Source: Advenella kashmirensis WT001 (GTDB taxonomy: Bacteria; Pseudomonadota; Gammaproteobacteria; Burkholderiales; Burkholderiaceae_B). Taken from it: DNA of 64,000 nucleotides. Below, in pieces: positions 18,222 through 27,641 of the stretch. Both the position numbers and the translations under genes were made by a program. Numbering within the stretch: the stretch's first letter is position 1; each line of letters begins with the position of its first letter. The notes below the pieces were generated by a model that saw only the letters and a program-made list of their open reading frames with translations, was not told the DNA's origin and searched no databases. The DNA lies in contig NC_017964.1 in the NCBI RefSeq assembly GCF_000219915.2, positions 1,116,001 through 1,180,000 of the forward strand, in the 5' to 3' direction.

Positions 18222-18512
18222 ATGAAAAGCATGTTTACTTTGCTGCTTGCCGGTCTGCTGGCTTTTCCGGTCATGGCGCTGGCCGATGACGACGATGACG
18301 ATGATTATCGTGACCGCTATTCCCAGCGGGAATATAAAGAGAAATTCCGGGACGGCCCCTGCAGGGTAGAGCGCGAATACAAGAAAAATGGCGACTACGA
18401 AGAGAAAAGAAAATGCCGGGGGGATCGCTACCGCGATAATTATTATTCCGAGGCGCCCGTTGTGCCCGGTGGCGATTTAGGCGGCATTGTTCGTCTGCTG
18501 CAAAACCTGTAG
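18222..18512 (+). CDS. Small secreted Asp/Arg/Tyr-rich protein
   Basis: 96 residues from the ATG at 18222, chosen because GGAG at 18212-18215 lies just before it; a GTG at 18210 overlaps that site. A signal peptide (FTLLLAGLLAFPVMALA) is followed by seven aspartates and then a charged, tyrosine-rich segment (YRDRYSQREYKEKFRDG) with two cysteines. It ends in a more hydrophobic tail (GGIVRLLQNL). No family is recognised. It resembles the product at 6310 in size, export signal and YRD repeats. The poly-Asp start of the mature protein could bind metal ions. Confidence 0.7.
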   Translation: MKSMFTLLLAGLLAFPVMALADDDDDDDYRDRYSQREYKEKFRDGPCRVEREYKKNGDYEEKRKCRGDRYRDNYYSEAPVVPGGDLGGIVRLLQNL

Positions 18513-18707
18513 GAAAGGCCTGCTGATACGGTTTGTCGCTCCGGGGCTGCAATTGCCGTATTGCAGGCTACAGGGTTAGTGACGTCCATACGATGCAGGA
18601 AATTGGCCGGCACCCAATCCGGGTGTATGAGTGTCGTTGGTATATGCTCGGTGCGCGAAGGTCTGCCGCTTCCCCTGCATACCGGCGGTGCATGAACAAA
18701 GCAAACG

Positions 18708-19580
18708 TCAGGCGTATTGCGGCTCGGTCCAATGGCCGCTTTGCAATTGTTCTGGTCGCTGTGCCGCGCAAACAATTGCGTTGTCTGGCCAGAACTCACG
18801 CATCACCCGCGTTCCTGCAAATACGCCGTACCCGTCACCACAACAAACGTCACCTGCGGCAACAATACTTTCACCGGCCATAATCGAGCCTTTCGCCGTT
18901 ATGTCTGCGCCGGCCTGAATGCCCCAATCGGCCTTGATATGCATGCCGCTGCTTATCTCACCCTTGGCAATGATGCCTTCTGCTGCCGTCAGGTTGTTTT
19001 CAACTGAAATATCACCACCGGCGCGCACACTTTTTTTGCAATCGAGCGCGTCGGCGCAGATAATATCCTGACCGGCAACAATGATGCCGCCTACTTCAAT
19101 GGCGTTTGCACAGTCTATTGACCAACCGGCACGGGCATCACCATCGCATCGAAATTTGCCGGCAACATCAATCCCCCATCCTACGCGAACGGACCCTTCC
19201 ACGACAATTGCGCCGCCGCAGCTCAGGTTGCCCTCGATGATCAGATCGCCTTCGATATGAATGTCGCCGCCCACCCGCACGCTGCCATGTACATGCAAGG
19301 CGCCTGCCACACGCAATACCGTGTCGCTATGCAAGTTTCCCGCAATATCCAGATCCCGCGCAGCCACGACAGCGTCGCTGTCCAGGCTGTCGATTGCCTG
19401 CTTGTCTTTGACCGAGCCGAACTGATCTACAAGCCAGCATGCATCGGTAACGCGTCCTTCGGCAAGAAGCGTATCGATCAGATATTGGTAGTCGGCGCCC
19501 TGCGGGGTATGTTTCAGAAACCAGCGAAAGCCGCTGGAGCACGGGTGTTTAGACCGTATGGTTTTCTTGCTCAGATCCAT
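18708..19580 (-). CDS. Beta-helix (polymer-forming/bactofilin-like) repeat protein
   Basis: About 290 residues from the ATG at 19580; the upstream ATG at 19592 lies within the GGGAG ribosome site. Residues 70-260 consist of a regular short repeat in which hydrophobic and glycine residues recur every five to six positions (VAGALHVHGSVRVGGDIHIE, IVVEGSVRVGWGIDVAG, IKADWGIQAGADITAKG). This predicts a left- or right-handed beta-helix like those of bactofilins and DUF583 'polymer-forming cytoskeletal' proteins. The N-terminus is basic and helical and there is no signal peptide. It is the third gene of a small leftward operon after a 61-residue protein and a GNAT enzyme. Confidence 0.65.
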   Translation of the reverse strand: MDLSKKTIRSKHPCSSGFRWFLKHTPQGADYQYLIDTLLAEGRVTDACWLVDQFGSVKDKQAIDSLDSDAVVAARDLDIAGNLHSDTVLRVAGALHVHGSVRVGGDIHIEGDLIIEGNLSCGGAIVVEGSVRVGWGIDVAGKFRCDGDARAGWSIDCANAIEVGGIIVAGQDIICADALDCKKSVRAGGDISVENNLTAAEGIIAKGEISSGMHIKADWGIQAGADITAKGSIMAGESIVAAGDVCCGDGYGVFAGTRVMREFWPDNAIVCAAQRPEQLQSGHWTEPQYA

Positions 19581-19707
19581 TTTTACTCCCATGGATAAAT
19601 TACTGCAATGAGTCAGTGTGTGCGCAGTCGATTTGCGGCATAGTCATCACACGGTTACAGGGCAGGTTGCGTTCAATATCGTCACCTGTGACGGAAGGTA
19701 TTTTTGG

Positions 19708-20232
19708 TTACGGCGCGCACAACTGCAGGCGGACATCCAGGTCGTGGAAACGGTTGTCGCGCTCTGATATCTTCAGCGGTTCAATGGTTTCCGGGGTGAT
19801 CTTGACCACGTCGAAACGCATGCGCCGACCCAGAGACTTCCATAAGGCATAGGCCGCTCTCGATTGACGAGCGCCACTGACCAGTACGAAACCATCGGAC
19901 AGCACTTTGGTGTATAGCGCGCTGGCGATGCCGCGGCCCTGATACGGCGCGGCATAACGCGAATGCACGCTACGGACGGTGCCGTGCAGCCGACGCGATC
20001 CTTCGGGAAGAATATCGAAAACGGAATAACCCACCAGAAGTCCGGTGCCGGTGTCTATGGCGTACACACGCTGTTCGCGGGCGATCTTGCGCACGCGAAA
20101 CTCGATGTCGGGAAATTGCATGTCCATAAGCGGCAGATTGCCCAGCGCATGCCGGCCTCGTGCCATTTTTGTCTGCAGATTGGCCAGTTCCTGCTCGATT
20201 TGTTCATTGCTTATGCTGACGTCGAATCTCAT
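19708..20232 (-). CDS. GNAT family acetyltransferase
   Basis: 174 residues. The acetyl-CoA pyrophosphate loop is visible as RYAAPYQGRGIASALYTKVL near residue 95, matching the GNAT Q/RxxGxG/A motif, preceded by the beta-4 strand GTVRSVHSRY. The N-terminal 40 residues are helical and charged. The substrate is unknown. Its ATG overlaps the stop of the upstream small gene by four bases, implying translational coupling, and the beta-helix gene follows 127 bases downstream. The three may act together; acetylation of the structural protein is one guess. Confidence 0.72.
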   Translation of the reverse strand: MRFDVSISNEQIEQELANLQTKMARGRHALGNLPLMDMQFPDIEFRVRKIAREQRVYAIDTGTGLLVGYSVFDILPEGSRRLHGTVRSVHSRYAAPYQGRGIASALYTKVLSDGFVLVSGARQSRAAYALWKSLGRRMRFDVVKITPETIEPLKISERDNRFHDLDVRLQLCAP

Positions 20233-20414
20233 GACATCGCTCCCTGCGTGCGCAGATGTGCCAATGGCATATGTGTTGGGCGGCCGGCGCCAACGACGAT
20301 CTGCGTTACATGCAGAAGCCGCAGGCCTGTGGGGTCAGCGAAAGATTGCGGATAGCCTGCAATGTGCAGGACATTGCGCTGTTCCGGTTGAACAAGGTGA
20401 TTGTGCAGTTCCAT
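20229..20414 (-). CDS. 61-residue protein of unknown function, coupled to GNAT gene
   Basis: The frame opens at ATG 20414 (or 20426). It shares with the beta-helix gene an unusual start context, ATGGGAGTG/AAAATGGA, in which GGGAG serves the second ATG. The product (MELHNHLVQPEQRNVLHIAG...) has no signal peptide, membrane helix or family I recognise. The 4-base ATGA overlap with the GNAT gene and the ribosome site support its being real. The centre (LRLLHVTQIVVGAGRPTHMP) reads as beta-strand rich. Confidence 0.5.
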   Translation of the reverse strand: MELHNHLVQPEQRNVLHIAGYPQSFADPTGLRLLHVTQIVVGAGRPTHMPLAHLRTQGAMS

Positions 20415-20426
20415 TTCCACTCCCAT

Positions 20427-21112
20427 GGCCGATCGCCCGCAAGATGTTGCGATACGGACGGCAGAGAATCGTATTTACAGGGGCTGGCCAGACAGATGTA
20501 CTTCTGGGCGTGTCATGCGCATTCATGGTTTGTTCTGGTTTGGGGACGTTTCCGGCTTGTTAGCCGCTACGCCGTGCGAGAGGAATCTGGGACAAGAGTG
20601 CTGGCCGTGATTTCCTGACGCACGGCCAAGAAAAGTACGGCGAACCACCTCAGGAATTGGGGAGTCAGACGAAAGGCTGGAGGAACGTTTGCACAAATGC
20701 AGCCCGGCAGCAAGCCTCGGGTATAAACCCGATGCGCACCAGACGACGTGAAGGCAAAAGCGCTCATGAATAAATAATGATATTTAAGATGCCGACATCA
20801 TAACACAATTGATATATTTTTCAAAAGATTCAAAGACCTACGGAATGTTTTTGTGTCAAGGTCATGACCATTTTTGTTTATGGGCAGCTTCATTCTCGAC
20901 ATCAGGCCTGGTTTCTGGCCGAATAATGGATTCTTTCTACGCGCTTGAGGATCGGGCCGTGACGATCACCAGATAGTTGCTGTGCTGGTTAGACGTGCCG
21001 GACCGGAAAAATACAACGAGATGACCGGTCTGATGCGAAATCGGCAGAAATGTTAATCACCTGTAAGCGCGCCGGGGAGGGTGTATAGTGGTGTATTTAC
21101 CCGGAGCATGTC
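20427..21112. other. 686-base gap without a supported gene
   Basis: Open frames here lack ribosome sites and recognisable products. The stretch 20770-20840 is AT-rich and may hold promoters. A 10-base palindrome GGTCATGACC lies at about 20864-20873. Confidence 0.4.
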
Positions 21113-21406
21113 ATGACATTCAGGGACTGGGCTGACGAGAAAGGCAACACACTGGCAAATCAAGATGACGAATGTGAAGTCCGTGCCGAGTGGGCCAAGT
21201 TTTACATGAAGAACCTGCAGGCGGGTTCGGTGCTGGTGTATGAATCAGCTTATCAAAAATTTGGCAGACAGCAACTGGACAGCATGCTTGATGAGCAGTG
21301 GCACAAAACAGATCTGCAATGGGTGCAGATCACGGAAAAGGGTGTGACCGACACGCATAAAGATGCACCCAACCGGCCAGGCAAAGGGCTCACCACCAAA
21401 CATTGA
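21113..21406 (+). CDS. Hypothetical 97-residue soluble protein
   Basis: The ATG follows a CGGAG site. The product is acidic and hydrophilic (MTFRDWADEKGNTLANQDDE) with no signal peptide or membrane helix, and contains an amphipathic helical middle (EWAKFYMKNLQAGSVLVYES). The C-terminal 20 residues look disordered. Codon use is like that of neighbouring genes. I do not recognise a family, and no operon partner is evident. Confidence 0.55.
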   Translation: MTFRDWADEKGNTLANQDDECEVRAEWAKFYMKNLQAGSVLVYESAYQKFGRQQLDSMLDEQWHKTDLQWVQITEKGVTDTHKDAPNRPGKGLTTKH

Positions 21407-21622
21407 GCTACCCAGGCCGTTATCCAGACCAATCAGCACAATATGCTGCAATAGGCCCGTCATGTCAGTCAATATTGATTATGTCGTCCTGCTATTGTCG
21501 CTTCAGTGGCACGTCAACAGCTCGGCTACCACAAGGAATTTGGACTTGCCGGACAATCCCGGAAAACGGACCTTATGATTCGCCGTAATAGGTTCAATTC
21601 CGGAGATGTATCCGGCCATTGA

Positions 21623-22273
21623 TCAGTTGGGTCTGAATCCGCTGATAATCAGCTTGACGCCGAATCCCATCAGTACCACGCCGACCAATTGTTCCAGATA
21701 CGCCTGCACATGCATGTAGCCGCGCCGAACCAAGGGGCGGGAAAAGGCCAGGGACACCATCACGCGCCACAGCAGGGAGGTCAGACTGATGCCGATCCAG
21801 ATGGCCAGCTTGGTAGGCCATTGTGTGGATGGGGTGATTGTGACTGAAAAAATACTCACAAAAAACAGGGCGGTCTGCGCATTGGCCAGATCGGTAATCA
21901 TTCCTCTGCGGAAATTCACGCTGGCGCTGGCGGGCAGTGCTGGCGTTCGATTATCAGCTGTATTGCCAATGACCGCCTTGGTGCGTCCCCGGGCCTGTCT
22001 GAACAGATTGAAGCCGTACCAGATCAGGTAGGCGCCTCCCAATATCTGAATGCAGGCGAATACGGTGTGACTGGTGGCGATAATGGTTGCCATGCCCACC
22101 AAACCAAGTGCTGCGTAGATTGCATCGCCTGTCGCAACCCCGGCACCGGCGGCGATGCCGGCCGATTTGCCCTGGGACAGGCTGGTCTGCACGATCAGAA
22201 AGAGATTGGGTCCTGGACTCAGAAAAGTGAGGGCGAATAGCCCGATGGCAGTGAGTACGGCATGGTAAGACAT
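21623..22273 (-). CDS. LysE family amino-acid exporter
   Basis: 216 residues from the ATG at 22273 (AAGGACC upstream); the open frame extends 51 codons further without a plausible protein. The start MSYHAVLTAIGLFALTFLSPGPNLF contains the LysE/RhtB signature SPGPN, with GVATGDAIYAALGLVG after it and about six membrane helices. RhtB-type proteins export amino acids such as homoserine, threonine or lysine. The substrate is not predictable here. Single-gene unit. Confidence 0.88.
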   Translation of the reverse strand: MSYHAVLTAIGLFALTFLSPGPNLFLIVQTSLSQGKSAGIAAGAGVATGDAIYAALGLVGMATIIATSHTVFACIQILGGAYLIWYGFNLFRQARGRTKAVIGNTADNRTPALPASASVNFRRGMITDLANAQTALFFVSIFSVTITPSTQWPTKLAIWIGISLTSLLWRVMVSLAFSRPLVRRGYMHVQAYLEQLVGVVLMGFGVKLIISGFRPN

Positions 22274-22452
22274 GCTAACGGTCCTTTTAGGCGAGAGGCA
22301 AAAAAACACTATAACGCGATGCGGACTGCAGCGGCGATTCCAAATGTGATATTGCTCAATGTGATCATGCAATATGCGGTGCTGGGAAGGGAACCGGCAG
22401 GGATCGCGTGGCGCCCCCGGGCACACAAGGAGCCAGCGGCAGAAGAGATGCC

Positions 22453-23258
22453 TTATTTATCGATTTCGGCGATAAACGCTTTGATCAGGTCCAGCGTTCG
22501 CGCTTCATCTTCCCGATAGGGTACGTGGCCAATGCCGTCCAGAATTTCGGCCCGACCGTGGTTTGCTGCGATCACGTGAGCGTGCTCGACAGAGCCGTAT
22601 GGATCGCTGTCACCATGAACAGCCAGTTTTGGACACCGGATCTGCGCCAGTTCATTGCGTACATGCCAGTGTGAAAAGTCCTGTGATAACCAGGTATCGG
22701 TCCAGGCGTCCACAACCCAGCGGCTTTTGTCGCCGTGATATTTGTCCAGCCTGGACAGGTTCTCCGGCTTTGCGAAGTCCAGTTTGGCCTGGCGTATTCC
22801 GTCGAGTGTGAGTTCCTCGACAAACACCTGTGCGCCCATCGTAATGAGCCCTTGCAGGCATCGGCAAATTGCGCGGCTGCCTGCACTGCCATGGCGCCGC
22901 CGACACTGTGGCCACAAGCGATAAAGCGGTCGATATCAAATGCAGCAAGCACTTGCGGCATGACCTGTGTGGCTTCCTGGGCGATAAAGTCAGCCGTTAA
23001 TGTGCCCGGATGGGGATCGGAGCGACCGAATCCCAGGCGGTCATAGGCAATAACCGGATGACCGGTAGCCAGCGCCAGTTTTTCCGGGAAGTCGCGCCAA
23101 AGAGGCACGCAGCCCAGTGAATCGTGCAGCAGGATAATCGGCGTCTGGCCGTTTGCCCCTGCAGGCGGCAAGGACCAGGATTGGGCATATAAACGGCCTT
23201 GGCTGGTCAGAATCTGGTGGGTATGCACTTCAGTTATTGTTGTATGCGTCTCTGTCAT
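22453..23258 (-). CDS. Alpha/beta hydrolase (frameshifted)
   Basis: About 268 residues after repair. The N-terminal frame carries IILLHDSLGCVPLWRDFPE, AYDRLGFGRSD and the nucleophile elbow GHSVGG near residue 117. The C-terminal half, in another frame, carries KLAVHGDSDPYGSVEHA (catalytic Asp) and IGHVPYREDEA (catalytic His). The break is at the CCC run 22849-22851, where one added base joins ADACKG to LITMGAQVFVEEL. The full catalytic triad is then present. The substrate is unknown. A 485-base gap separates it from the Bug protein gene. Confidence 0.83.
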
Positions 23259-23743
23259 TGCTGCGGTCGGAATTTATGTCAATAAATAGGGCGGCCTGGC
23301 AGGATGGCTTAGCCGGGCTGACCGGGGTCTGTCGATAGCTTGTTGACGCATTATAGTGCTTGCTCCGGTTTTTGACTTCAGGTGATGCGCTCGGCTGCGA
23401 TTGCACGGCACGGGCCATGCAAGGGCACACCATGTTGCCGCCAGCAGCTAAATGAGACTTCGTAGCGGGGTCGCCCGCAACTTATCCATCGCTGATTGAT
23501 ATGTAATTTTTATAGATAAAACAAAAAAATTTTTGGTTTTGGCGGGCTTTTCATTTGTCATACTGCACATTGCTCTATGCCAGGGGCAGCTGGCCCGGCA
23601 AATTGGCCAAAGCGCCCCTTTTACAGCGGCGCCCGGCGCCTTGATGGTGAAACCTTGTCGGCATCCCATGCAGGGCAGATGACAAGGCCACGCAAGTTCA
23701 CAAAAAGCACAAGCAATACATACCAATAATCGGGAGACAAGAT
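23259..23743. other. Intergenic region, nothing recognised
   Basis: 485 bases between divergent genes. It includes an AT-rich tract at 23500-23545. No gene is supported. A GGGAGA ribosome site directly precedes the ATG at 23744. Confidence 0.4.
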
Positions 23744-24748
23744 ATGTTCATGACCAGATTTAATCGCAGGGCAGCCAGTATGGCGACCTGTCTGCTGCTT
23801 GGCAGCCCGCTGGCGCTCGCACCGTTTGCCGGCGCTCATGCCGAAACGTATCCCGATCAGCCGATCCGGCTGATCATTCCATATCCACCAGGCGGCGCAA
23901 CCGACGTGATCGGTCGTATAGTGGGCAAAAATCTGGGGGACCAGATCGGCGGTCAGGTGGTGATTGAAAACCGAGGCGGCGCCGGCGGCAATATCGGCGC
24001 GGGCGAAGTTGCCAAAGCCCGACCGGATGGCTATACCCTGCTGATGGGGGCGCTCACCTCGCATTCTGTGATGTCCATACTGGAAAAAGGCAAGTTGAGC
24101 TATGATCTGCAAAAAGACCTCACCCCTGTTGGTGTAGTGGGTTCGGTGCCGCTGGTTGCGGTGGCCAATCCGTCCCTGAAGGTAACGACTTTGCCGGAGT
24201 TGGCAGACAACGCCAAAAAGAACCCGGGTAAGCTCAATTTTGCGTCCTCCGGCGCCGGTGCGCCGCAACGCATGGCCATGGAATTGTTCAAGCAGATCGC
24301 AGGCGTCAATATTGTGCATGTTGCCTATCGTGGCAGTGGTCCGGCCATGACAGACCTGGTTGGCGGGCAGGTCGAGGTTATGACTGAAACCGTACCGGCA
24401 GCCATCAGCTTTATCAAATCGGGACAGTTGCGGCCACTGGCTGTGTTAACGCCCGAGCGCATTTCCATGCTGCCTGATATCCCCACCGCCAAGGAGCAGG
24501 GTTATGACAATTACAATGTCAGCTCCCTGTTTGGAGTCATGGCGCCGGCCGGTACGCCCAAGGCGGTCCTGGACAAGGTGAACGCCGCACTGACCACGGC
24601 GCTGGCCAAGGATGAGGTTAAAAAACAATTGCTCGAGCAGGGGGTGTATGCCGATCCCCTGAGTATCGATGCTTCGGCAGAGCGCCTGAAGGCAGAGATT
24701 GCCCTGTGGGACAAAGTTATCAAAGACGGCAAGATCACCACCCGCTAA
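23744..24748 (+). CDS. Bug family (TctC-like) tripartite tricarboxylate transporter binding protein
   Basis: 334 residues with a signal peptide ending at about AHAETYPDQP. The mature start QPIRLIIPYPPGGATDVIGR is the family hallmark (the PPGG loop contacts the carboxylate ligand). RPDGYTLL, ASSGAGAPQRMAMELFK and VAYRGSGPAMTDLVGGQV follow in the usual order. These periplasmic proteins bind carboxylates, mostly for TctAB permeases; none is adjacent, which is common in this family. The downstream IlvD/Edd-type dehydratase gene (21-base gap) suggests that the ligand may be a sugar acid. Confidence 0.94.
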   Translation: MFMTRFNRRAASMATCLLLGSPLALAPFAGAHAETYPDQPIRLIIPYPPGGATDVIGRIVGKNLGDQIGGQVVIENRGGAGGNIGAGEVAKARPDGYTLLMGALTSHSVMSILEKGKLSYDLQKDLTPVGVVGSVPLVAVANPSLKVTTLPELADNAKKNPGKLNFASSGAGAPQRMAMELFKQIAGVNIVHVAYRGSGPAMTDLVGGQVEVMTETVPAAISFIKSGQLRPLAVLTPERISMLPDIPTAKEQGYDNYNVSSLFGVMAPAGTPKAVLDKVNAALTTALAKDEVKKQLLEQGVYADPLSIDASAERLKAEIALWDKVIKDGKITTR

Positions 24749-24769
24749 TCACAATTGAGGTAAAGCAAC

Positions 24770-26513
24770 ATGTCCAGACGCAACCAGTCGGATGACAAGC
24801 CCGAAGCAACAGGCCTGAAAAAAGGCCTGACCAGTTACGGCGACAATGGTTTTTCTCTGTTCCTGAGAAAAGCGTTTATCAAGGGCGCCGGGTACTCGGA
24901 TTCGGCGCTTACCCGTCCAGTTGTAGGCATTGCCAATACCGGCAGCGCTACAACCCGTGTCATGGCAATATGCCGCAACTGCTGGAAGCGGTTAAACGGG
25001 GCATCATGCTGGCCGGCGGGCTGCCGCTGGACTTTCCCACGATCTCCATTCACGAGAGCTTTTCGTATCCGACCAGCATGTACCTGCGCAATCTCATGTC
25101 CATGGACACCGAAGAGATGATTCGGGCCCAGCCGATGGACGCGATTGTCCTTATCGGCGGATGTGATAAGACCGTACCGGCCAGTTGATGGGCGCGGCCT
25201 CGGCGGGCATTCCGGCAATTGAACTGGTCACCGGTTCCATGCTCACCGGCTCGCATCGTTCAGAAAGAGTGGGCGCCTGTACCGATTGCCGCCGCTACTG
25301 GGGTAAATACCGGGCGCAGGAGATTGATGATCAGGAAATCGCAGATGTGAACAATCAACTGGTGGCCAGCGTGGGCACCTGCTCGGTCATGGGCACTGCC
25401 AGCACCATGGCGTGTCTGAGCGAGGCGCTGGGCATGAGTTTGCCAGGCGGAGCGAGTCCGCCGGCCGTGACGGCAGATCGCATGCGCATTGCCGAGCTGA
25501 CTGGAGCCCAAGCCGTGCAAATGGCGCACGACAAGCTGACGATCGATAAAATTCTGACGCCCGATGCTTTTGAAAATGCCATGCGGGTATTGCTGGCCAT
25601 CGGGGGCTCCACCAACGGCATTGTGCATCTTGCCGCCATTGCAGGACGGGTTGGCCTGGATATCGACCTGCAGGCGCTGGATCGTATGGGCAAGGACACG
25701 CCGGTGCTGCTCGATCTGAAGCCCTCGGGCCAGCACTATATGGAAGATTTTCACAAGGCGGGCGGCATGGCCACGCTGCTGCGTGAGCTCAAGCCTCTGC
25801 TCAAGCTTGATGCGCTGACCGTCACCGGACGTACCCTGGGTGAAGAGATCGAACGCGCCGGCCCCGGGTTTGCCCAGACAGTGGTAAAAAGCGCCGCTGA
25901 TCCGATCTATCCACAGGGCGGCATTGCCGTTCTGCAAGGCAATCTCGCACCGGGCGGTGCCATTATCAAGCAGTCTTCGGCTGATGCCGGTTTGATGGAA
26001 CACGAAGGGCGGGCGGTGGTGTTCGAAGATGCCGCAGATCTGGCGTTGCGCATTGATTCGGATGAGCTGGATGTGACCGCTGACGACATTCTTGTTCTCA
26101 AAAATATCGGTCCCAAAGGGGCGCCAGGTATGCCGGAGGCCGGCTATATTCCTATTCCCCGCAAGCTGGCGATCCAGGGGGTCAAGGATATTGTGCGCAT
26201 TTCCGACGGGCGCATGAGCGGTACCGCCTTCGGTACGATCGTGTTGCACGTTACACCAGAGTCGGCCATTGGCGGGCCGTTGGCCTATGTGCAAAATGGC
26301 GACAGGATCCGCCTGAGCGTGAGCCAGCGCGAGATCTCCCTGCTGGTATCTGAACAGGAACTGGCTTTGCGCCGCGAGCGTGCGCCGGTGGTGGTGCCCA
26401 GCGCCGAGCGTGGCTATAAAAAGCTGTTTCTGGATACGGTGACGCAGGCAGACAAAGGGGTGGATTTCGATTTTCTGCGAGCCCCTCAAACGAAAGGCAC
26501 GGTGCCGCGCTAG
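24770..26513 (+). CDS. IlvD/Edd family dehydratase, sugar-acid type (two frameshifts)
   Basis: About 581 residues after repair. The first segment ends GIANTGS. The second gives YNPCHGNMPQLLEAVKRG and GGCDKTVPA, and the third runs from QLMGAASAGIPAIELVTG through GACTDCRRYWGKYRAQEI to the C-terminus. These hold the cysteines that bind the iron-sulfur cluster. The GACTDCRRYWGK segment matches the pentonate (arabonate/xylonate) dehydratase branch better than ilvD. One base is missing near 24946 (GSGYNPCH expected) and one C near 25181 (AQLMGA expected). It likely dehydrates an aldonic acid in a pathway fed by the Bug protein upstream. Confidence 0.85.
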
Positions 26514-26631
26514 CTCAGCGTTGCGCCAGTTCCTGAACGCGGCGCCCGGCTGACAGCCAGGCGCCGCTCATGTCCATCGGGTTCCTGGCATAGTGCAGCA
26601 TGGGCCATGGGCCGTTGGGATATGGAAACGG

Positions 26632-27516
26632 TCAGGGGCCTGCGTTGCCGGTGCCGAATACAGCCCGGGCCTGTTCGTGAATACAGGCAGCCAGTCTGGC
26701 GTGATGCCCATGCTGGTTCCAGACCAATCCGTTGCGCCTGACCAGCGTTCTTCCCGGCAACGGGATCTGTATAATGTCCAGCGATTGCCACATGGCAGAC
26801 CAGTCGGGCACCAACGAGACACCCAATCCCTCGTGCACCATGACGGCAATTGAGGACAGGCTGTTGATCTCCAGGCGCTGCCTGGGGTGCAGGTCGTGGT
26901 CGCGCAGATAGCGATCGGCCAGTTGTCCGCCGTAAACGCTGCGATCATAACGAAGAAAGGGTTCGCTCGTCAGGACATCGTGAGCGTTGCGCCCCAGCAT
27001 ATGCGCAGGGGCAATCACTAGCAGCGGCTCTTCCATGAATTTTTGCCAGACGCAATGCTTTGCCACGGCAAACTGCGGCTCGACCACGATGGCTGCATCC
27101 AGTTCGCCGGCTGCCACCTTGCGACACAGCTCGATTGAGGCGCCCGGGGTCACAAAGACGGATGCCTCGGGATAAATGTCATAAAGCCGCTTCAGGATAG
27201 GCGGAAGGATATTGGTCATTGCGGAGACAAAGCAGCCCAGGCGCAGTTCGCCCTGATTGTTTCTGTCCATCGCCATGGCGCGCATGTCCCTGATCTGCCG
27301 AACGACCGAACGTGTACTTTCGATAATCCGCATGCCGCTTGCCGTAGGCTTGACCGACCGGCCTGAGCGGCGCACCAGCTCTACGCCCATGTCGTCCTCC
27401 AGCGCCTTGATGCGGGCGGCCACTGCCGCCGAGGTCAGATCAAGCCGCCGGGCGGCTTCGGCAAAAGAGCCGGCTTCGACAACGGTGATAAAACTCTGCA
27501 GATAATTAATGTCCAT
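26632..27516 (-). CDS. LysR family transcriptional regulator
   Basis: 294 residues. The helix-turn-helix spans about 1-60 (FITVVEAGSFAEAARRLDLTSAAVAARIKALED). The effector domain follows with ELRLGCFVSAMTNILPPILK and LLVIAPAHMLG. The gene is convergent with the dehydratase gene and probably regulates the Bug/dehydratase unit or itself. Beyond the stop (TGA at 26632-26634) the same frame stays open for about 35 more codons and reads like protein, so the C-terminus may be longer in truth. Regulatory target is an inference. Confidence 0.87.
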   Translation of the reverse strand: MDINYLQSFITVVEAGSFAEAARRLDLTSAAVAARIKALEDDMGVELVRRSGRSVKPTASGMRIIESTRSVVRQIRDMRAMAMDRNNQGELRLGCFVSAMTNILPPILKRLYDIYPEASVFVTPGASIELCRKVAAGELDAAIVVEPQFAVAKHCVWQKFMEEPLLVIAPAHMLGRNAHDVLTSEPFLRYDRSVYGGQLADRYLRDHDLHPRQRLEINSLSSIAVMVHEGLGVSLVPDWSAMWQSLDIIQIPLPGRTLVRRNGLVWNQHGHHARLAACIHEQARAVFGTGNAGP

Positions 27517-27641
27517 TATTTTTTATACCATATCAGGTTCGTGGACGATTGAAGTAAAACTGGCGGCGCATTCAATCTCCTTGTTATATGTAAGCGGCTG
27601 CGGTATCTACGCTGCCCAAGAGCCGGCCAGGACGGCCTTAT

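Noticed and set aside
18708..19580. Tandem repeat in DNA
   Set aside because: The periodicity is at protein level (beta-helix). The DNA units are too diverged to be a nucleotide repeat or CRISPR array.
20567..20767. 66-codon minus-strand frame
   Set aside because: No ribosome site or recognisable feature.
25260..26489. 409-codon minus-strand frame opposite the dehydratase
   Set aside because: It is the antisense shadow of a clear dehydratase sequence, rich in His/Gln/Arg as such shadows are.
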